64,000 nt of DNA from assembly GCF_002514735.1 (NCBI RefSeq), contig NZ_KZ300476.1, forward strand, positions 496,001 through 560,000, given 5' to 3'. Of this stretch, positions 25,541 through 34,249 are shown one piece after another (the first letter of the stretch is position 1; each line of letters opens with the position of its first letter). This stretch comes from Sediminicola luteus (GTDB taxonomy: Bacteria; Bacteroidota; Bacteroidia; Flavobacteriales; Flavobacteriaceae). The position numbers and the translations under genes were made by a program. The notes below the pieces were generated by a model. That model was not told where the DNA came from and searched no databases. It was given only the letters and a program-made list of their open reading frames with translations.

Positions 25541-26443
25541 AAACTGGAACTCTTTACCGTCCTCGGCCAAATGCACATGGTCAAAAACGGTTTCCGCTTC
25601 GGCCTTAAAATGGTCGAGATTGGTGTATCGGGTCGAATAATGCCCCAAGATCAACTGTGAGACTTGGGCCTTTTGGGCAATGGTAGCCGCATCTATGGCC
25701 GTACTGTGCTTGGTCTTACCCGTAAGCCTTCGCTCCGACTCCAGAAAAGTAGATTCATGGTACAACACCTTTACATTTTGCAATAAAGGCACAATATCTT
25801 CTTTGTACACGGTGTCGCTACAGTAGGCATAACTCCACGGATGCGGCGGATTATCGGTGAGTAGGGTATTCGGTATAATACGACCATCTTCCAATACCGC
25901 ATCTTTTCCGTTCTTCAAATTTTGAAAATCGCAAACGGGTATATCGTATTTCCTAACCTCTTCTATATTCAGTTTGCGCTCGCCCAATTTTTCCTTGAAC
26001 AAATAACCATTGGTATAAATGCGATGTTCTAAAGGAATGGTATACACGGCTATAGCATCATCCTCAAAAATGAGTTCGGAAGTTTTAGATTCCAATTCAT
26101 GGAAAACCAAATCGTAATTGGTCCATGAGTCGCCAACTTTAAGCATTAAGGTAACCGCTTCCTTAATACCTTTTGGACCATAAATATGCAGTTCTTTTTC
26201 GCGCCCCAACAACTTGAAGGTGGACAATAAACCCGGAAGGCCGAAAAAATGATCCCCGTGCAAATGGGAGATGAAAATATGGTCGATCTTCGAAAAACGA
26301 ACCTTCTGCTTACGCAACTGCATTTGGGTACCTTCGCCACAATCGATCAAAAACAAACGGTTCCGCAACTCCAACACCTGGGCAGACGGATTGGTCATGG
26401 AACGGGGCGTAGCGGCATAACAACCAAGGATCTTAAGCTTCAT
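25538..26443 (-). CDS. rnz: Ribonuclease Z
   Basis: A 301-residue metallo-beta-lactamase-fold endonuclease that cuts tRNA precursors at the 3' end. The zinc motif is SHLHGDHFFG (about residue 60). Further ligands are in LEHRIYTNGY, AYCSDTV (about 210), LYHESTF and LGHYSTRY (about 269). Length fits RNase Z of Bacteroidota. It is the last of a minus-strand group pyrR-pyrB-small protein-rnz, 39 bases after the small protein. Confidence 0.96.
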   Translation of the reverse strand: MKLKILGCYAATPRSMTNPSAQVLELRNRLFLIDCGEGTQMQLRKQKVRFSKIDHIFISHLHGDHFFGLPGLLSTFKLLGREKELHIYGPKGIKEAVTLMLKVGDSWTNYDLVFHELESKTSELIFEDDAIAVYTIPLEHRIYTNGYLFKEKLGERKLNIEEVRKYDIPVCDFQNLKNGKDAVLEDGRIIPNTLLTDNPPHPWSYAYCSDTVYKEDIVPLLQNVKVLYHESTFLESERRLTGKTKHSTAIDAATIAQKAQVSQLILGHYSTRYTNLDHFKAEAETVFDHVHLAEDGKEFQF

Positions 26444-26482
26444 AAGGCTTTAGGTTTATCGACATTTACGCAAAAAACGGGC

Positions 26483-26815
26483 CTAAAAGCCCAAATCGCG
26501 CTCAATTTCTTCCATTTCAATAAAATCCATAGCCTCTTGCAAAGTGGGTACCACACAAATACTTTCGGGCAGTTCGTCGTAAGACACCTTAGCGGTTACC
26601 AACACAAACGATCGTTTCTTGCCCCTATGGTTATCGGACAAGGGCTGGAATTCCAATACCTGGCTTACGGTGAGATCTTCGAAGGAAAACAATTTCACCA
26701 CCAAATTGTCGTGGGTCAAATCCTCCAATTTTGCATTTAAGTTGGCGATAAAAGCCTGTATATCTATATCCTCTTGGGAAACTATGGTGGTCGTTCCTTG
26801 TTTATCTATTATCAT
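26483..26815 (-). CDS. Small conserved protein upstream of rnz
   Basis: A 110-residue soluble alpha/beta protein (IDIQAFIANLNAKLEDLTHDN; SFVLVTAKVSYDELPE; VPTLQEAMDFIEMEEIERDL). The layout resembles a STAS-like fold, but no motif confirms it. Databases sometimes call this family ribonuclease Z because of its neighbour; it contains no nuclease motif. Its start overlaps the end of pyrB by four bases (ATGA). Confidence 0.85.
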   Translation of the reverse strand: MIIDKQGTTTIVSQEDIDIQAFIANLNAKLEDLTHDNLVVKLFSFEDLTVSQVLEFQPLSDNHRGKKRSFVLVTAKVSYDELPESICVVPTLQEAMDFIEMEEIERDLGF

Positions 26816-27744
26816 ATGGATTTGATTTTAGAGGCCAGTAGATAAATTACCGCCATACGTACGGCAACCCCGTTTTCTACTTGGTCCAAAATAATGGAAT
26901 GTGACGAATCGGCCACGGCACTGGTTACCTCTACCCCCCTGTTAATGGGCCCGGGATGCATAACCACGATCTCTTTATCGAGTTGGTTCAGGCGCTCCAT
27001 GGTAAGTCCGTATTGCATGGCATACTCCCGTGTTGATGGAAAATAGCTAATATCCATACGTTCATTCTGTACCCGAAGCATATTGGCCACATCGCACCAG
27101 GCCAGGGCTTTTTGAAAATCGGTCTCTACCGACACCCCCAAATCCCCGATGTATTTAGGAATTAAAGTTTTAGGCCCACATACCTTTACCTCGGCCCCCT
27201 GCAACTTTAAGGCATAGATATTGGACAAGGCCACGCGCGAATGCAATATATCGCCCACGATTAACACCTTTTTACCGGCTACATCGCCCAAACGTTCGCG
27301 AATGGAGAACGAATCGAGTAAAGCCTGTGTGGGGTGTTCATGGGCCCCATCGCCGGCATTTATGATGGCGGCGTTTACATGCTTGGCCAAGAAAATGCCC
27401 GCCCCAGGGTTAGGGTGGCGCATAACCACCATATCTACCTTCATCGAAAGGATGTTGTTCACCGTATCGACCAAAGTCTCACCCTTTTTCACCGACGATT
27501 GTCCGGCTGAAAAATTCACGATATCGGCCGACAGGCGTTTTTCGGCCAATTCAAAAGACAATTTGGTTCGGGTACTGTTCTCGAAAAAGATATTGGCAAT
27601 GGTAATATCACGCAAAGAGGGAACCTTTTTAATGGAACGGTTGATTACCTCCTTAAAATGGTCCGCAGTCTCAAAAATGAGCTGGATATCGTCCTCGTTC
27701 AGGTATTTGATCCCCAACAAATGATCCACACTCAGTTCAGCCAT
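26812..27744 (-). CDS. pyrB: Aspartate carbamoyltransferase catalytic subunit
   Basis: A 310-residue enzyme of standard length making carbamoyl-aspartate in pyrimidine synthesis. The carbamoyl-phosphate motif is NSTRTKLSFE (about residue 55). MRHPNPGAG, HPTQALLD (about 138) and HPGPINRGVE (about 264) complete the active site. It follows pyrR by 42 bases, and that gap holds a hairpin with a T run, so transcription into pyrB may be controlled there. Confidence 0.96.
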   Translation of the reverse strand: MAELSVDHLLGIKYLNEDDIQLIFETADHFKEVINRSIKKVPSLRDITIANIFFENSTRTKLSFELAEKRLSADIVNFSAGQSSVKKGETLVDTVNNILSMKVDMVVMRHPNPGAGIFLAKHVNAAIINAGDGAHEHPTQALLDSFSIRERLGDVAGKKVLIVGDILHSRVALSNIYALKLQGAEVKVCGPKTLIPKYIGDLGVSVETDFQKALAWCDVANMLRVQNERMDISYFPSTREYAMQYGLTMERLNQLDKEIVVMHPGPINRGVEVTSAVADSSHSIILDQVENGVAVRMAVIYLLASKIKSI

Positions 27745-27756
27745 ATTCTTGTATAT

Positions 27757-27779
27757 AAAAAAGGGACGCCCAGCGCCCC
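27757..27779 (-). terminator. Hairpin terminator between pyrR and pyrB
   Basis: On the minus strand GGGGCGC-TGG-GCGTCCC (one G-U pair) is followed by six T. It lies just after the pyrR stop. As pyrB must be expressed, this is probably an attenuator. No exact copy of the B. subtilis PyrR-binding loop was seen upstream of it. Confidence 0.75.
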
Positions 27780-27786
27780 AAAACGA

Positions 27787-28326
27787 TTAATCTTCAATTA
27801 AATAAACGGCATCGACGCCGTCGTTCTCTTCCCAGAGCACCTTTACCTTTTCGTGGTTTATCGCATCTACCTGTCGGCCCCTATAATTGGGTTGAATGGG
27901 CAAATGCCTACTAAAACGACGATCGATCAAAGTCAACAGCTCTATCTCCGAAGGTCTCCCGAAGGACTGTAGGGCCGTTAGGGCCGCCCGGATACTTCTA
28001 CCGGTGTACAATACATCGTCTACCAAAACCACTTTTTTGCCTTCGATCAAAAAATCGATATGGGTACTGTTGGCCTGTAAGGGTTTATCGCCCCGTCGGA
28101 AATCGTCCCTAAAAAAGGTAATGTCGAGTAAGCCCAACTGAACCCCATCGGCTCCATATTCCGCTTTTAGGATATGTTCTAACCGTTGGGCAAGGTATTT
28201 ACCCCGAGGCTGCAAGCCCACCAAAACGGTATCGGAAAAATCGAGATGGTTTTCCAGTAGTTGACAAGCCAGTCGGTGTAAAATGATATTGATCTCTTTG
28301 GCAGAAAGTAGTTCTTTTTGACCCAT
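27787..28326 (-). CDS. pyrR: Bifunctional pyr operon regulator / uracil phosphoribosyltransferase PyrR
   Basis: A 179-residue phosphoribosyltransferase. The start is ATG 28326 (MGQKELLSAKEINIILHRL), which matches family length; a longer frame from 28374 runs through the promoter. The PRPP loop is KVVLVDDVLYTGRSIRAA (about residue 95). PyrR binds pyr mRNA in response to UMP in Firmicutes; whether it does so in Bacteroidota is less clear. It is first in pyrR-pyrB-small protein-rnz and is followed at once by a terminator hairpin. Confidence 0.94.
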   Translation of the reverse strand: MGQKELLSAKEINIILHRLACQLLENHLDFSDTVLVGLQPRGKYLAQRLEHILKAEYGADGVQLGLLDITFFRDDFRRGDKPLQANSTHIDFLIEGKKVVLVDDVLYTGRSIRAALTALQSFGRPSEIELLTLIDRRFSRHLPIQPNYRGRQVDAINHEKVKVLWEENDGVDAVYLIED

Positions 28327-28353
28327 AGTGCTAATCGGCTCGGTACCGGATAA

Positions 28354-28361
28354 CAAAAGTA
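28354..28361 (-). promoter_or_regulatory. -7 element of the pyrR promoter
   Basis: TACTTTTG on the minus strand, 27 bases before the pyrR ATG. No TTG at the usual -33 distance was found. Confidence 0.5.
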
Positions 28362-28385
28362 GTGAATAATTCAAAAAGGCCCGAC

Positions 28386-29888
28386 TTATTCTTTAAGCAA
28401 GGAATCCAATATAAATTGAGTCTTTGGTGCATATAATCGATAGTTGCCCTTGCGCACAACTTCTCCTTGTTTATTAATAATCATATGTGTCGGGAAAGCT
28501 TTTACGGCATAGAATTTTAAGATATCATCTATCTCCTCTTTACCAAATTGAAAATGAACCCCACTAACTTGGTTTACCTTTATGAACTCATTTCCTTTTT
28601 TATGATTTAAATCCATTTGCAAATACACAAATTCTATTGGCTGGCCTTCGTATTTTTCGTGTTTAATCGGTCCACTCTTAACCATATCCGCATGACAAGG
28701 AGCACACCAACTCGTCCAAAAATCTACCAACACAACCTTATTAGTTTCTTTTTGAATTAAACTATCCAAAATTTTCATTACGCCTTCTTGCTTAATATCA
28801 TAAATACTATAGGCTTCAATCGACTCTAGAGGAATTCCTGACTTTTTCAACTTAACATACTCCTTCAAAAGCCTCTCCTTTAACGATGGATCTTGGATTA
28901 GCGAAAAAAGATGCTCTTGCTGGGCTTGAAAAGATTTTAAAGTATAGTTCTCTAATTGGCTTTTCCCAAATAAATACAACGCATAATCCCTTTGCCGCGC
29001 ATTTGTAAAACTGTTGTAGGTTAAATCTAACCATGCAGTCATATTATTAGGATCAATTTTTCTATTATCACGTTTGTTCAAATAGGTCAAATACAAGGCT
29101 CTTGTATACCCGAAAGCTTCATTTTCCACCAAACCTTCAGACACATGAATCTGCTCTATGTCATTTTCCATCGATTCCGTCAAGGTCAAATTGTATCTCA
29201 CACCATCAACACTTTGTTGCCCATTAACTTGGCTAGCATTCCCAAATACATCAGACACTTTCGCGTGCCTTTCAGAAAAATTCACATTATACAACGCATA
29301 CTTTAGTAGTCTTTGGAAACGTTCATTAAGTAATTCAGAATGTAAGGTTGTCCGCAAGCCTCTTGAGACCATACTTTCCTCCAACATTCCATTCAAAACA
29401 TTGCTGTTTATCTCTTGAACACTATCAAGGGTTGTCACATAGGAATCTCCATCTAGCAGGGTAGTTCTTGGATTCAAGTCATCTCCTAAATCTTTCTTAG
29501 CATAAAACCGATTCAAGAAAACATTATCTTCGACACCATCCCCTTCAATAAGCATTTTCTGTTCTCCCGTTAAATCAAGCGTTACAAAAATACTGTCACC
29601 GGGTTTAGTATATACGTAGGTGTGGGAGAATGGAGTGATTCGAAAAGTTTGGGGGATTTCTTGTTCAAATTCTAATCGAAAACTTCCGTCTTTAGAAAAA
29701 TCGGCCACATCCAATTCGCGGCGGAATCCAGGAAAGGGCTTGATCTTTAGTAAACGTAAGCCTTCATAAGTGTCATAATTCAGAACTTTTCCGGTAACGA
29801 TGGTTTTCGACCGTGTTGACCCCTCTTTCTTTTTAACATCTTGACAAGACAGAAACAGAAAGACTATTACAAGAGCGAAGTATTTCAT
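28386..29888 (-). CDS. TlpA-like thioredoxin-domain lipoprotein
   Basis: A 500-residue periplasmic lipoprotein. The lipobox is FLFLSC (Cys15). Residues about 28-115 look like a beta-sandwich (DUF4369-like) domain, then a long helical region, and the C-terminal 140 residues form a thioredoxin domain with WCAPC (about residue 389) and cis-Pro in FPTHMII. It probably reduces or exchanges disulfides in envelope proteins. It is AT-richer than its neighbours and stands alone. A TTG-N18-TATTTATG sequence upstream is one base off the promoter consensus. Confidence 0.88.
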   Translation of the reverse strand: MKYFALVIVFLFLSCQDVKKKEGSTRSKTIVTGKVLNYDTYEGLRLLKIKPFPGFRRELDVADFSKDGSFRLEFEQEIPQTFRITPFSHTYVYTKPGDSIFVTLDLTGEQKMLIEGDGVEDNVFLNRFYAKKDLGDDLNPRTTLLDGDSYVTTLDSVQEINSNVLNGMLEESMVSRGLRTTLHSELLNERFQRLLKYALYNVNFSERHAKVSDVFGNASQVNGQQSVDGVRYNLTLTESMENDIEQIHVSEGLVENEAFGYTRALYLTYLNKRDNRKIDPNNMTAWLDLTYNSFTNARQRDYALYLFGKSQLENYTLKSFQAQQEHLFSLIQDPSLKERLLKEYVKLKKSGIPLESIEAYSIYDIKQEGVMKILDSLIQKETNKVVLVDFWTSWCAPCHADMVKSGPIKHEKYEGQPIEFVYLQMDLNHKKGNEFIKVNQVSGVHFQFGKEEIDDILKFYAVKAFPTHMIINKQGEVVRKGNYRLYAPKTQFILDSLLKE

Positions 29889-29969
29889 ATCGTGTTGGTT
29901 TGGAAATTAAAACTACATAAATACCAAACACGATTTTTATACAAATCGTTAAATCACATAAAACCCACA

Positions 29970-30000
29970 AAACAAAAAGCCCGGGCAAAACCCGGGCTTT
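29970..30000 (-). terminator. Terminator of rpsA
   Basis: A perfect 10-base stem, AAAGCCCGGG with CCCGGGCTTT, loop of five; on the minus strand it continues into a T-rich run. It lies 22 bases after the rpsA stop. Confidence 0.92.
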
Positions 30001-30022
30001 CGTTATAAAGAAAGAATATTTC

Positions 30023-31858
30023 TTACTTCTTCTTAGAATCGGCTTCCATTTTGGCTTTCAAGGCCATAAGGGCTTCGTTAGCATCTCCAAGGGTTGGCTT
30101 GGCCTCATCGGCAGCAGCGGCAGCCTTACGCTGGGCAGCTTTGATGTTGCGTTGCTCTTCTTCCCTGAATACAGCGGTATGGCTAGCTACCACACGCTTA
30201 AAGTCCTTACTGAACTCAATGATCTTGAATTCGGCGGCTTCACCTTTCTTAAGCTTGCTTCCGTCTTCTTTTTCCATGTGACGCGATGGAACAAAGGCTA
30301 CGATATCTTCGTTCAACTGAACGGTAGCCCCTTTATCTACCACCTCTAGGATTGAAGCATTGTGGCTAGAGCCCAAAGCGAACTCTTGCTCGTACTTATC
30401 CCATGGGTTCTCGGTAGTCTGCTTATGACCCAAGCTTAGCTTACGGCCATCAACATCCAATTCCAATACTTCCACTTCCAAAGTATCGCCAACATTTACG
30501 AACTCAGATGGGTGCTTCACTTTCTTGGTCCAAGAAAGGTCAGAGATATAGATCAATCCGTCGATACCTTCTTCCATTTCTACGAACACACCAAAGTTGG
30601 TAAAGTTACGTACGATACCTTTGTGACGCGAGCCAACAGGGTATTTGGTAGTAATATCGGTCCATGGGTCCGGGGTCAATTGCTTGATACCCAATGACAT
30701 TTTACGCTCTTCGCGATCCATGGTCAAAACAACGGCATCAACCACATCACCTACTTTTACGAAATCTTGGGCCGAACGCAAGTGCGTAGACCAAGACATT
30801 TCAGAAACGTGGATCAATCCTTCTACACCTTCGGCTACTTCGATAAAGGCACCGTAATCAGCGATTACAACCACCTTACCTTTCACCTGGTCACCGATCT
30901 TGATCTCATCGCCAAGAGCATCCCATGGGTGCTTCTCTAACTGCTTAAGACCTAATTGGATTCTTGATTTGTTGTCGTCGAAATCCAAGATAACCACGTT
31001 CAACTTCTGATCCAATTCCACCACTTCGTTCGGGTGGTTGATACGGCTCCAAGAAAGATCGGTAATGTGTACCAAACCATCTACGCCACCAAGGTCGATA
31101 AAGACCCCGTAAGACGTGATGTTCTTGACCACACCTTCCAATACTTGACCTTTCTCCAATTGGGAGATGATCTCTTTTTTCTGCTCTTCGATATCGGCCT
31201 CGATAAGGGCTTTGTGCGAAACCACCACGTTCTTGAATTCGTGGTTGATCTTCACCACCTTGAATTCCATGGTCTTACCTACGTACTGATCGTAATCGCG
31301 AATAGGCTTCACATCGATCTGTGAACCTGGCAAGAAGGCCTCGATGCCGAATACATCAACGATCATACCTCCTTTAGTCCTACACTTCACAAAACCATTT
31401 ACGATTTCTTCTTTGTCGTGGGCGGCGTTCACACGATCCCATGCCATAATGGTACGGGCCTTACGGTGCGACAATACCAACTGACCGTTTTTATCCTCGC
31501 GGATATCGATCAAAACCTCTACGGTATCACCTACCTTAAGGTCTGGATTGTAACGGAACTCGTTCAAAGAAATAACCCCTTCACTCTTGGCGTTGATGTC
31601 AATAATGGCCTCACGCTCGGTCAAGTGGATCACCTTACCTTCAACTACTTCCTCATCGGCGGTATCTACGAAATTCTCAGATACCATTTGCTCAAACTCC
31701 TGTAGTTTAGAGTCGGCTACCCTTTCAATACCCTGCTCGTACTTTTCCCAGTTAAAGTTCTCTAGAAACTCAGCCGGATTTTGTACTTGCTCGGTGGGTT
31801 GTGCTACTTGGGCTTCCTGGTTTTCCTCGGCCGCCGGTGTTGTTTTTTCTTCAGCCAT
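30023..31858 (-). CDS. rpsA: 30S ribosomal protein S1
   Basis: A 611-residue protein with six S1 RNA-binding repeats after an acidic N-terminal tail rich in Glu, Ala and Gln. Repeats are marked by VKNITSYGVFIDLGGVDGLV, VVIADYGAFIEVAEGVEGLI and VRNFTNFGVFVEMEEGIDGL. The start is ATG 31858 (MAEEKTTPAAEENQ); the 12 extra residues of the longer frame are not family-like. S1 helps load mRNA on the 30S subunit. A consensus promoter gives a leader of about 104 bases with a possible stem. Confidence 0.97.
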   Translation of the reverse strand: MAEEKTTPAAEENQEAQVAQPTEQVQNPAEFLENFNWEKYEQGIERVADSKLQEFEQMVSENFVDTADEEVVEGKVIHLTEREAIIDINAKSEGVISLNEFRYNPDLKVGDTVEVLIDIREDKNGQLVLSHRKARTIMAWDRVNAAHDKEEIVNGFVKCRTKGGMIVDVFGIEAFLPGSQIDVKPIRDYDQYVGKTMEFKVVKINHEFKNVVVSHKALIEADIEEQKKEIISQLEKGQVLEGVVKNITSYGVFIDLGGVDGLVHITDLSWSRINHPNEVVELDQKLNVVILDFDDNKSRIQLGLKQLEKHPWDALGDEIKIGDQVKGKVVVIADYGAFIEVAEGVEGLIHVSEMSWSTHLRSAQDFVKVGDVVDAVVLTMDREERKMSLGIKQLTPDPWTDITTKYPVGSRHKGIVRNFTNFGVFVEMEEGIDGLIYISDLSWTKKVKHPSEFVNVGDTLEVEVLELDVDGRKLSLGHKQTTENPWDKYEQEFALGSSHNASILEVVDKGATVQLNEDIVAFVPSRHMEKEDGSKLKKGEAAEFKIIEFSKDFKRVVASHTAVFREEEQRNIKAAQRKAAAAADEAKPTLGDANEALMALKAKMEADSKKK

Positions 31859-32379
31859 AATGCTGATTAAAATTTGTATCCCATTGTGCGACAAAGGCTA
31901 ACACACACAACAGAAGTGTTTATATTCAAATAATCCCTTTTTCCTTTGTCAGGTGCTAAAAAGGAGTGCAAAAATACAACGAATAATGGGTTTTACCAAG
32001 CTCTTTTTGAGATACTTAGTTTAACCACAAAATTTAATTCAGCTATTTCCTCGCTACCCCCCCCTCTAAGCGGAAGAGGGGCTGGCTTGTACTACTATAG
32101 CTATAGGGAGAGATGAAAATACTGCTACAATCAGAAACAACCTCTTTATTTTCTTGTTTGGGCGTTTCCCTCCTACCGTCGGGCCGGGCTTTCTGTTGCA
32201 AATCCTCGCTCCTATCGGGCTGTGGGTTTTTCACGTCAATCCCTAACGCGCGACATAAGCCAACATAACTTTTTAACCTAGCTCTTTTCCCTAAAATCGA
32301 AAATGTACCCTACCTCTCGAATTTTATTAAGATAATTCGTATATTCAGCCTATCATTTAACCATTAAAACACACATTTC
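31859..32379. other. Divergent intergenic region between rpsA and the LysM gene
   Basis: It holds the rpsA leader and promoter (31859-31999). At 32043-32240 is a GC-richer block with a hairpin (CCCCTCT at 32061 pairing with AGAGGGG at 32075) and two imperfect direct repeats of the type CTCCTA-TCGGGC. A 63-codon frame on the minus strand here looks non-coding. In 32241-32379, upstream of the LysM gene, no consensus promoter was recognised. Confidence 0.6.
31969..31999 (-). promoter_or_regulatory. Promoter of rpsA (TTG-N20-TATTTTTG)
   Basis: On the minus strand TTG at 31999-31997, 20 bases, then TATTTTTG at 31976-31969. Transcription from about 31962 gives a leader of about 104 bases in which GACAAAGG and CCTTTGTC (31950-31943 and 31897-31890) could pair. 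Confidence 0.78.
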
Positions 32380-32760
32380 ATGAGCGTTAAAGCAAAGTAC
32401 CAGCCTGTTTTGGAACTTGGTGAGCAATTAGGTATCCAAAATGGCGATGTTTGGGAAGAAGCCGGTATCCTTAAGGTAAAAGGACAGGCAGCTACCCAGT
32501 ACGAAAAAAACATCATCTGGGACAAGATAAAGGAAATCGGAGGAGAGAGCCCGGCCGATATCAAAGCCAACATTACCGTAGCCGATGAGTCGGTTTACCA
32601 CCGCCATGTAGTAAAAAGCGGGGAGTCTTTGAGCAAGATCGCCAAACATTATTATGGCGACCCTATGAAGTACACGGCCATTTTCGAGGCCAACACCAAC
32701 ATTCTTAAAAACCCGGATGTAATCCATCCCGACCAAGAATTGGTGATTCCGAACCTATAG
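32380..32760 (+). CDS. LysM-domain protein
   Basis: A 126-residue protein: an N-terminal BON-like region (residues 1-70, ADIKANITVADES at its end) and a C-terminal LysM domain (YHRHVVKSGESLSKIAKHYY ... HPDQELVIPNL). The layout matches YgaU/LysM-BON proteins, which bind peptidoglycan or act in the envelope stress response. No signal peptide is seen, as is usual for this family. It is a single-gene unit closed by a strong terminator. Confidence 0.92.
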   Translation: MSVKAKYQPVLELGEQLGIQNGDVWEEAGILKVKGQAATQYEKNIIWDKIKEIGGESPADIKANITVADESVYHRHVVKSGESLSKIAKHYYGDPMKYTAIFEANTNILKNPDVIHPDQELVIPNL

Positions 32761-32785
32761 TTTTTATTCGGAAAGGTTTAAAAGA

Positions 32786-32813
32786 AAGCCCTGCAAAGTG
32801 CAGGGTTTTTTTT
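32786..32813 (+). terminator. Terminator of the LysM gene
   Basis: CCCTGCA-AAG-TGCAGGG, flanked by A/T pairs, followed by eight T. Confidence 0.92.
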
Positions 32814-32875
32814 ATTCCTAAAAACTAGTATAATATGTCGACATAGAAATTGTTGTAATTCCACAAACTCTTCGT

Positions 32876-33445
32876 ATGCCCTACAATGAACCTTCACTCT
32901 CAAAAGTTCTACTTATAACAAGCATCTCATGTCTTACACTCCTCTCATGCAAGGAAAATACCACGACTAAATCAATTGAAGAGATAGTGGTACGACATCA
33001 TGAAAATGCCTACACCGCTGTACCATCGAGTATAGACTCAACCTTATACTCTATAACGTATCACAAAAAGAAAGTCTTTCATGCCTTAGGACTTCAAGCG
33101 GATAACACTTTAGACTATGTACTTATTAAAGATCCAAATATGCTGGATACGTTTTACTATTTAGGACAAAAAATGCCCTGTGAATCCGAAAAAGTCCTCA
33201 TCCATGATTCAAAGCAATATATTGTTCACCGATTTTTACATGATTTACCAGATGGAGCCGATGAAGAAGGATACTTTTACGCCATAAACAACAGGATTGT
33301 TGCTTTCCGATCTCTACCCTGGCAAATAGCGGATATTTACGAATTCGACACCATTCCCTCCAACACTATATTAAACTCCGACACTACAGGATTCTACCGG
33401 CCAGTTAGGGGATTCGAAATCAAAACAGCTAAACAACATTACTAA
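32876..33445 (+). CDS. Small lipoprotein of unknown function
   Basis: A 189-residue protein with a signal peptide and lipobox LTLLSC (Cys25), then a mixed alpha/beta domain (STLYSITYHKKKVFHALGL; GYFYAINNRIVAFRSLPW). I do not recognise the family. It is AT-rich relative to rpsA and cmk, standing alone between the LysM terminator and cmk, whose end it overlaps by four bases in convergent orientation. Likely accessory. Confidence 0.75.
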   Translation: MPYNEPSLSKVLLITSISCLTLLSCKENTTTKSIEEIVVRHHENAYTAVPSSIDSTLYSITYHKKKVFHALGLQADNTLDYVLIKDPNMLDTFYYLGQKMPCESEKVLIHDSKQYIVHRFLHDLPDGADEEGYFYAINNRIVAFRSLPWQIADIYEFDTIPSNTILNSDTTGFYRPVRGFEIKTAKQHY

Positions 33446-34131
33446 CCCCCAATACGATCCTGGGCCAAACTATAGATACGCTCGAATTGGTCTTCCAAGC
33501 CCATATGGCTGTTATCGAAGGGTACGGCGTCCTCGGCTTGTTTTAAGGGCGAATGCTCGCGATGCGAGTCTATATAATCGCGCTCTTGTACGTTTTTCAA
33601 AATCTCGTCGTAATTCACATCGTCTCCCCTATCCAACAGCTCTTTGTAGCGTCTATGGGCCCTGGCCGAGGCCGAGGCGGTCATAAATATTTTCAGCTCG
33701 GCATCCGGGAAAACGACGGTGCCTATATCACGGCCATCCATAACCACACCTTTGTCGGCACCCATCCGGCGCTGTTCGGCCACTAACTTTTCGCGAACGG
33801 CCGCAAGCTCAGAAACGATACTGACTTTGGTAGAAACGGCCATAGTCCGTATCTCACGCTCTACGTTTTCACCGTTCAATATCATATCGGCCTTTCCGGT
33901 ATCCCCATTACGCTCGAACCTTAGATTAATGGCATCCAATTGAGACTCCAGTAACGGGGTATCCAATTGCTTGGAATCGTCTATCGCCCCGATCCGAATC
34001 GCGAAAAGGGTTACGGCCCTATACATGGCACCTGTATCTATGTACACATATTCCAATTTCTCAGCCAACATTTTGGCAATGGTGCTTTTTCCGGTGGACG
34101 AAAAGCCGTCTATAGCGATAGTTATTTTCAT
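33442..34131 (-). CDS. cmk: Cytidylate kinase
   Basis: A 229-residue (d)CMP kinase. The P-loop is IAIDGFSSTGKSTIAK (residue 5 on), YIDTGAMYRAVT (about 31) binds CMP, and VVMDGRDIGTVVFPDAELKI (about 148) is the family signature. The start is ATG 34131 (MKITIAIDGF); the seven residues before it in the longer frame are not conserved. It is transcribed away from lon with 118 bases between. Confidence 0.95.
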   Translation of the reverse strand: MKITIAIDGFSSTGKSTIAKMLAEKLEYVYIDTGAMYRAVTLFAIRIGAIDDSKQLDTPLLESQLDAINLRFERNGDTGKADMILNGENVEREIRTMAVSTKVSIVSELAAVREKLVAEQRRMGADKGVVMDGRDIGTVVFPDAELKIFMTASASARAHRRYKELLDRGDDVNYDEILKNVQERDYIDSHREHSPLKQAEDAVPFDNSHMGLEDQFERIYSLAQDRIGG

Positions 34132-34249
34132 TTTAATGCATTCAGGGTTCAAGACAAAGGATTCTAAAAGTACGTCATTCTTATAAACGAACCCATGAAA
34201 AAAATCAGGTTTTCCTTTTTCATTCAGGGGCTATTCCATTACTGACCGC

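Noticed and set aside
32043-32234. 63-codon minus-strand frame upstream of rpsA
   Set aside because: Arg/Pro-rich, tied to a repeat-like GC-rich block with hairpins, and without promoter; treated as non-coding.
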